The notes under the pieces: generated by a model
Database searches by the model: none
Told to the model about the DNA's origin: nothing
What the model saw: only the letters and a program-made list of their open reading frames with translations
NCBI GenBank assembly: GCA_009783865.1
Contig: WRCR01000036.1
Coordinates: 1 to 15,098, forward strand
Reading direction: 5' to 3'
DNA length: 15,098 bases
DNA from: Planctomycetaceae bacterium
GTDB taxonomy: Bacteria > Planctomycetota > Planctomycetia > Pirellulales > Thermoguttaceae
Position numbers and translations under genes: made by a program
Shown: positions 14,582-15,098 of the stretch, one piece after another
Layout of the letters: each line of letters begins with the position of its first letter
How positions within the stretch are numbered: position 1 is the first letter of the stretch

Positions 14582-14951
14582 AAGCGTCGATTGGATGCGT
14601 AATACGCTGTTTCAATATGTATTGATACACGGTATCAAAATATTGTTCATCGTTCACATACAGCGTGCTGCCGCCATCCGCTAACCATTTTTGCTTACGG
14701 AATTTCTCATTAAGTGATTGAGTCAGCCATGTTTTGAACCACCGCCGTACTGCCTTCGGTTCCGCCTTTGCAGAAACAAGAAAATGCAAATGCTCACGCT
14801 GACATCCGGCAATATGATATGACCAGCCGCCGCGATTACATAAAAGAGGTATTTCGCTTTCAACAAAAAGACGTTGTTCGTCGGTTAGATAGACCGGTTC
14901 CTGCACCATTAATTCCCTTCGCCAAGAGTAGAGGAGCGAGTCGAATTCCAC
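14580..14951 (-). CDS. Y1 (IS200/REP-associated type) transposase, 5' end probably lost
   Basis: From a GTG at 14951 the product has 123 residues. It contains the HUH metal-binding motif as HLH (His54, His56 within CQREHLHFLVS), a following PKAVRRWFKTWLTQSLNEKF helix, the GGSTLYVNDEQYFDTVYQYI segment, and a YxxxQ motif (Tyr111, Gln115) as in the nucleophile helix of single-tyrosine transposases. Such enzymes cut and join single-stranded DNA at hairpins, in line with the palindromes next to it. The family normally has about 50 further N-terminal residues. The frame stays open upstream of the GTG (NNHLHDPFVEFDSLLYSW) up to the ISAzo13-like end, so the beginning has apparently been cut off. Activity is doubtful. 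Confidence 0.78.
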   Translation of the reverse strand: MEFDSLLYSWRRELMVQEPVYLTDEQRLFVESEIPLLCNRGGWSYHIAGCQREHLHFLVSAKAEPKAVRRWFKTWLTQSLNEKFRKQKWLADGGSTLYVNDEQYFDTVYQYILKQRITHPIDA

Positions 14952-14975
14952 GAAAGGGTCATGGAGATGATTGTT

Positions 14976-15098
14976 AGGGTGCGTAAAAAAATAACCTATC
15001 GCATTTTATGTTTTTTAATGGTATAGTTCCATTCGCCGTGGAAGTCATGTTTCTTGACACCGACGGCTTTGACTTCGGCATCAGTGACCTTGATTCCC
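14976..15098 (-). mobile_element. end of an ISAzo13-like insertion sequence
   Basis: The transposase fragment and its short 3' flank run to a likely terminus near 14976-14995, where the plus strand reads GGGTGCGTAAAAAAATAACC just before the broken Y1 gene. The boundary is inferred from the change to Y1 coding sequence, as the other end and any target duplication lie outside the window. Confidence 0.45.
14996..15098 (-). CDS. ISAzo13-family transposase, C-terminal end (runs off the right edge)
   Basis: The minus-strand frame from the right edge to a TAG at 14996-14998 gives 33 residues, GIKVTDAEVKAVGVKKHDFH followed by GEWNYTI and a short basic tail. Transposases of the ISAzo13 group (DDE type, common in planctomycetes) end with a similar GxKVSDxE...HEFHGEWNYTI sequence. 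The catalytic DDE residues lie outside the window. The assignment rests on this short, characteristic tail. Confidence 0.7.
   Translation of the reverse strand, partial: GIKVTDAEVKAVGVKKHDFHGEWNYTIKKHKMR

Noticed and set aside
1..15098. tRNA, rRNA or CRISPR array
   Set aside because: I saw no tRNA cloverleaf with a GTTCRA loop, no rRNA core sequence and no regularly spaced repeats; the only direct repeats are the pairs at 2566 and 14502.

Overview
The window looks like a planctomycete chromosome, probably of the Pirellulales type but with a moderate rather than high GC content. The main reasons are a Tat-exported GFO/IDH/MocA oxidoreductase, a secreted HEAT-repeat protein, a very large secreted protein joining an HzsA-like beta-propeller, two c-type heme motifs and a SUMF1-like domain, a pseudopilin, a Y1 transposase-like gene of the planctomycete type and the end of an ISAzo13-like transposase. 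Many starts have no clear Shine-Dalgarno sequence. The assignment is made by eye from recognised protein families, not from a database search.

Layout, left to right. Positions 1-1709 hold the C-terminal end of a MoxR-type AAA+ ATPase, a possible very small ORF, a one-helix membrane protein and a glutamine-amidotransferase-like (PF07090/ThuA-type) protein, all on the plus strand. Positions 1873-2507 hold two small proteins of unknown function; the second has one membrane helix. A good sigma70-type promoter at 2529-2558 starts a two-gene unit: an AAA_21/COG4637-type ATPase with unusual nucleotide-binding motifs, overlapping by ATGA with a GspH-like pseudopilin. That unit ends at a terminator near 4693-4713.

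The 504-bp gap at 4650-5153 is not empty. On the minus strand it carries a promoter (TTGACG-N17-TATCAT), about 230 nt of RNA with several helices and mutually exclusive pairings, and a 13-bp terminator hairpin followed by seven U. This is a free-standing structured ncRNA gene that I cannot match to RNase P, tmRNA, SRP or 6S RNA.

Positions 5154-7942 encode a membrane-anchored repeat protein, a TIGR03546/DUF2062-like membrane protein and a GT-C glycosyltransferase, tightly packed. Positions 7986-14468 encode three exported proteins: the oxidoreductase, the HEAT-repeat protein and the HzsA-like/diheme/SUMF1 fusion. They probably serve cell-envelope or periplasmic metabolism, but no specific substrate can be read from the sequence.

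The right end is mobile. A twin palindromic element at 14475-14581 abuts a minus-strand Y1 (REP-associated type) transposase gene that seems to have lost its 5' end to an ISAzo13-like element running off the edge. Related short GC-rich palindromes occur at 6884, 7506 and 10987. Two of them lie inside the glycosyltransferase coding sequence without breaking the frame, which points to a REP-like repeat family.
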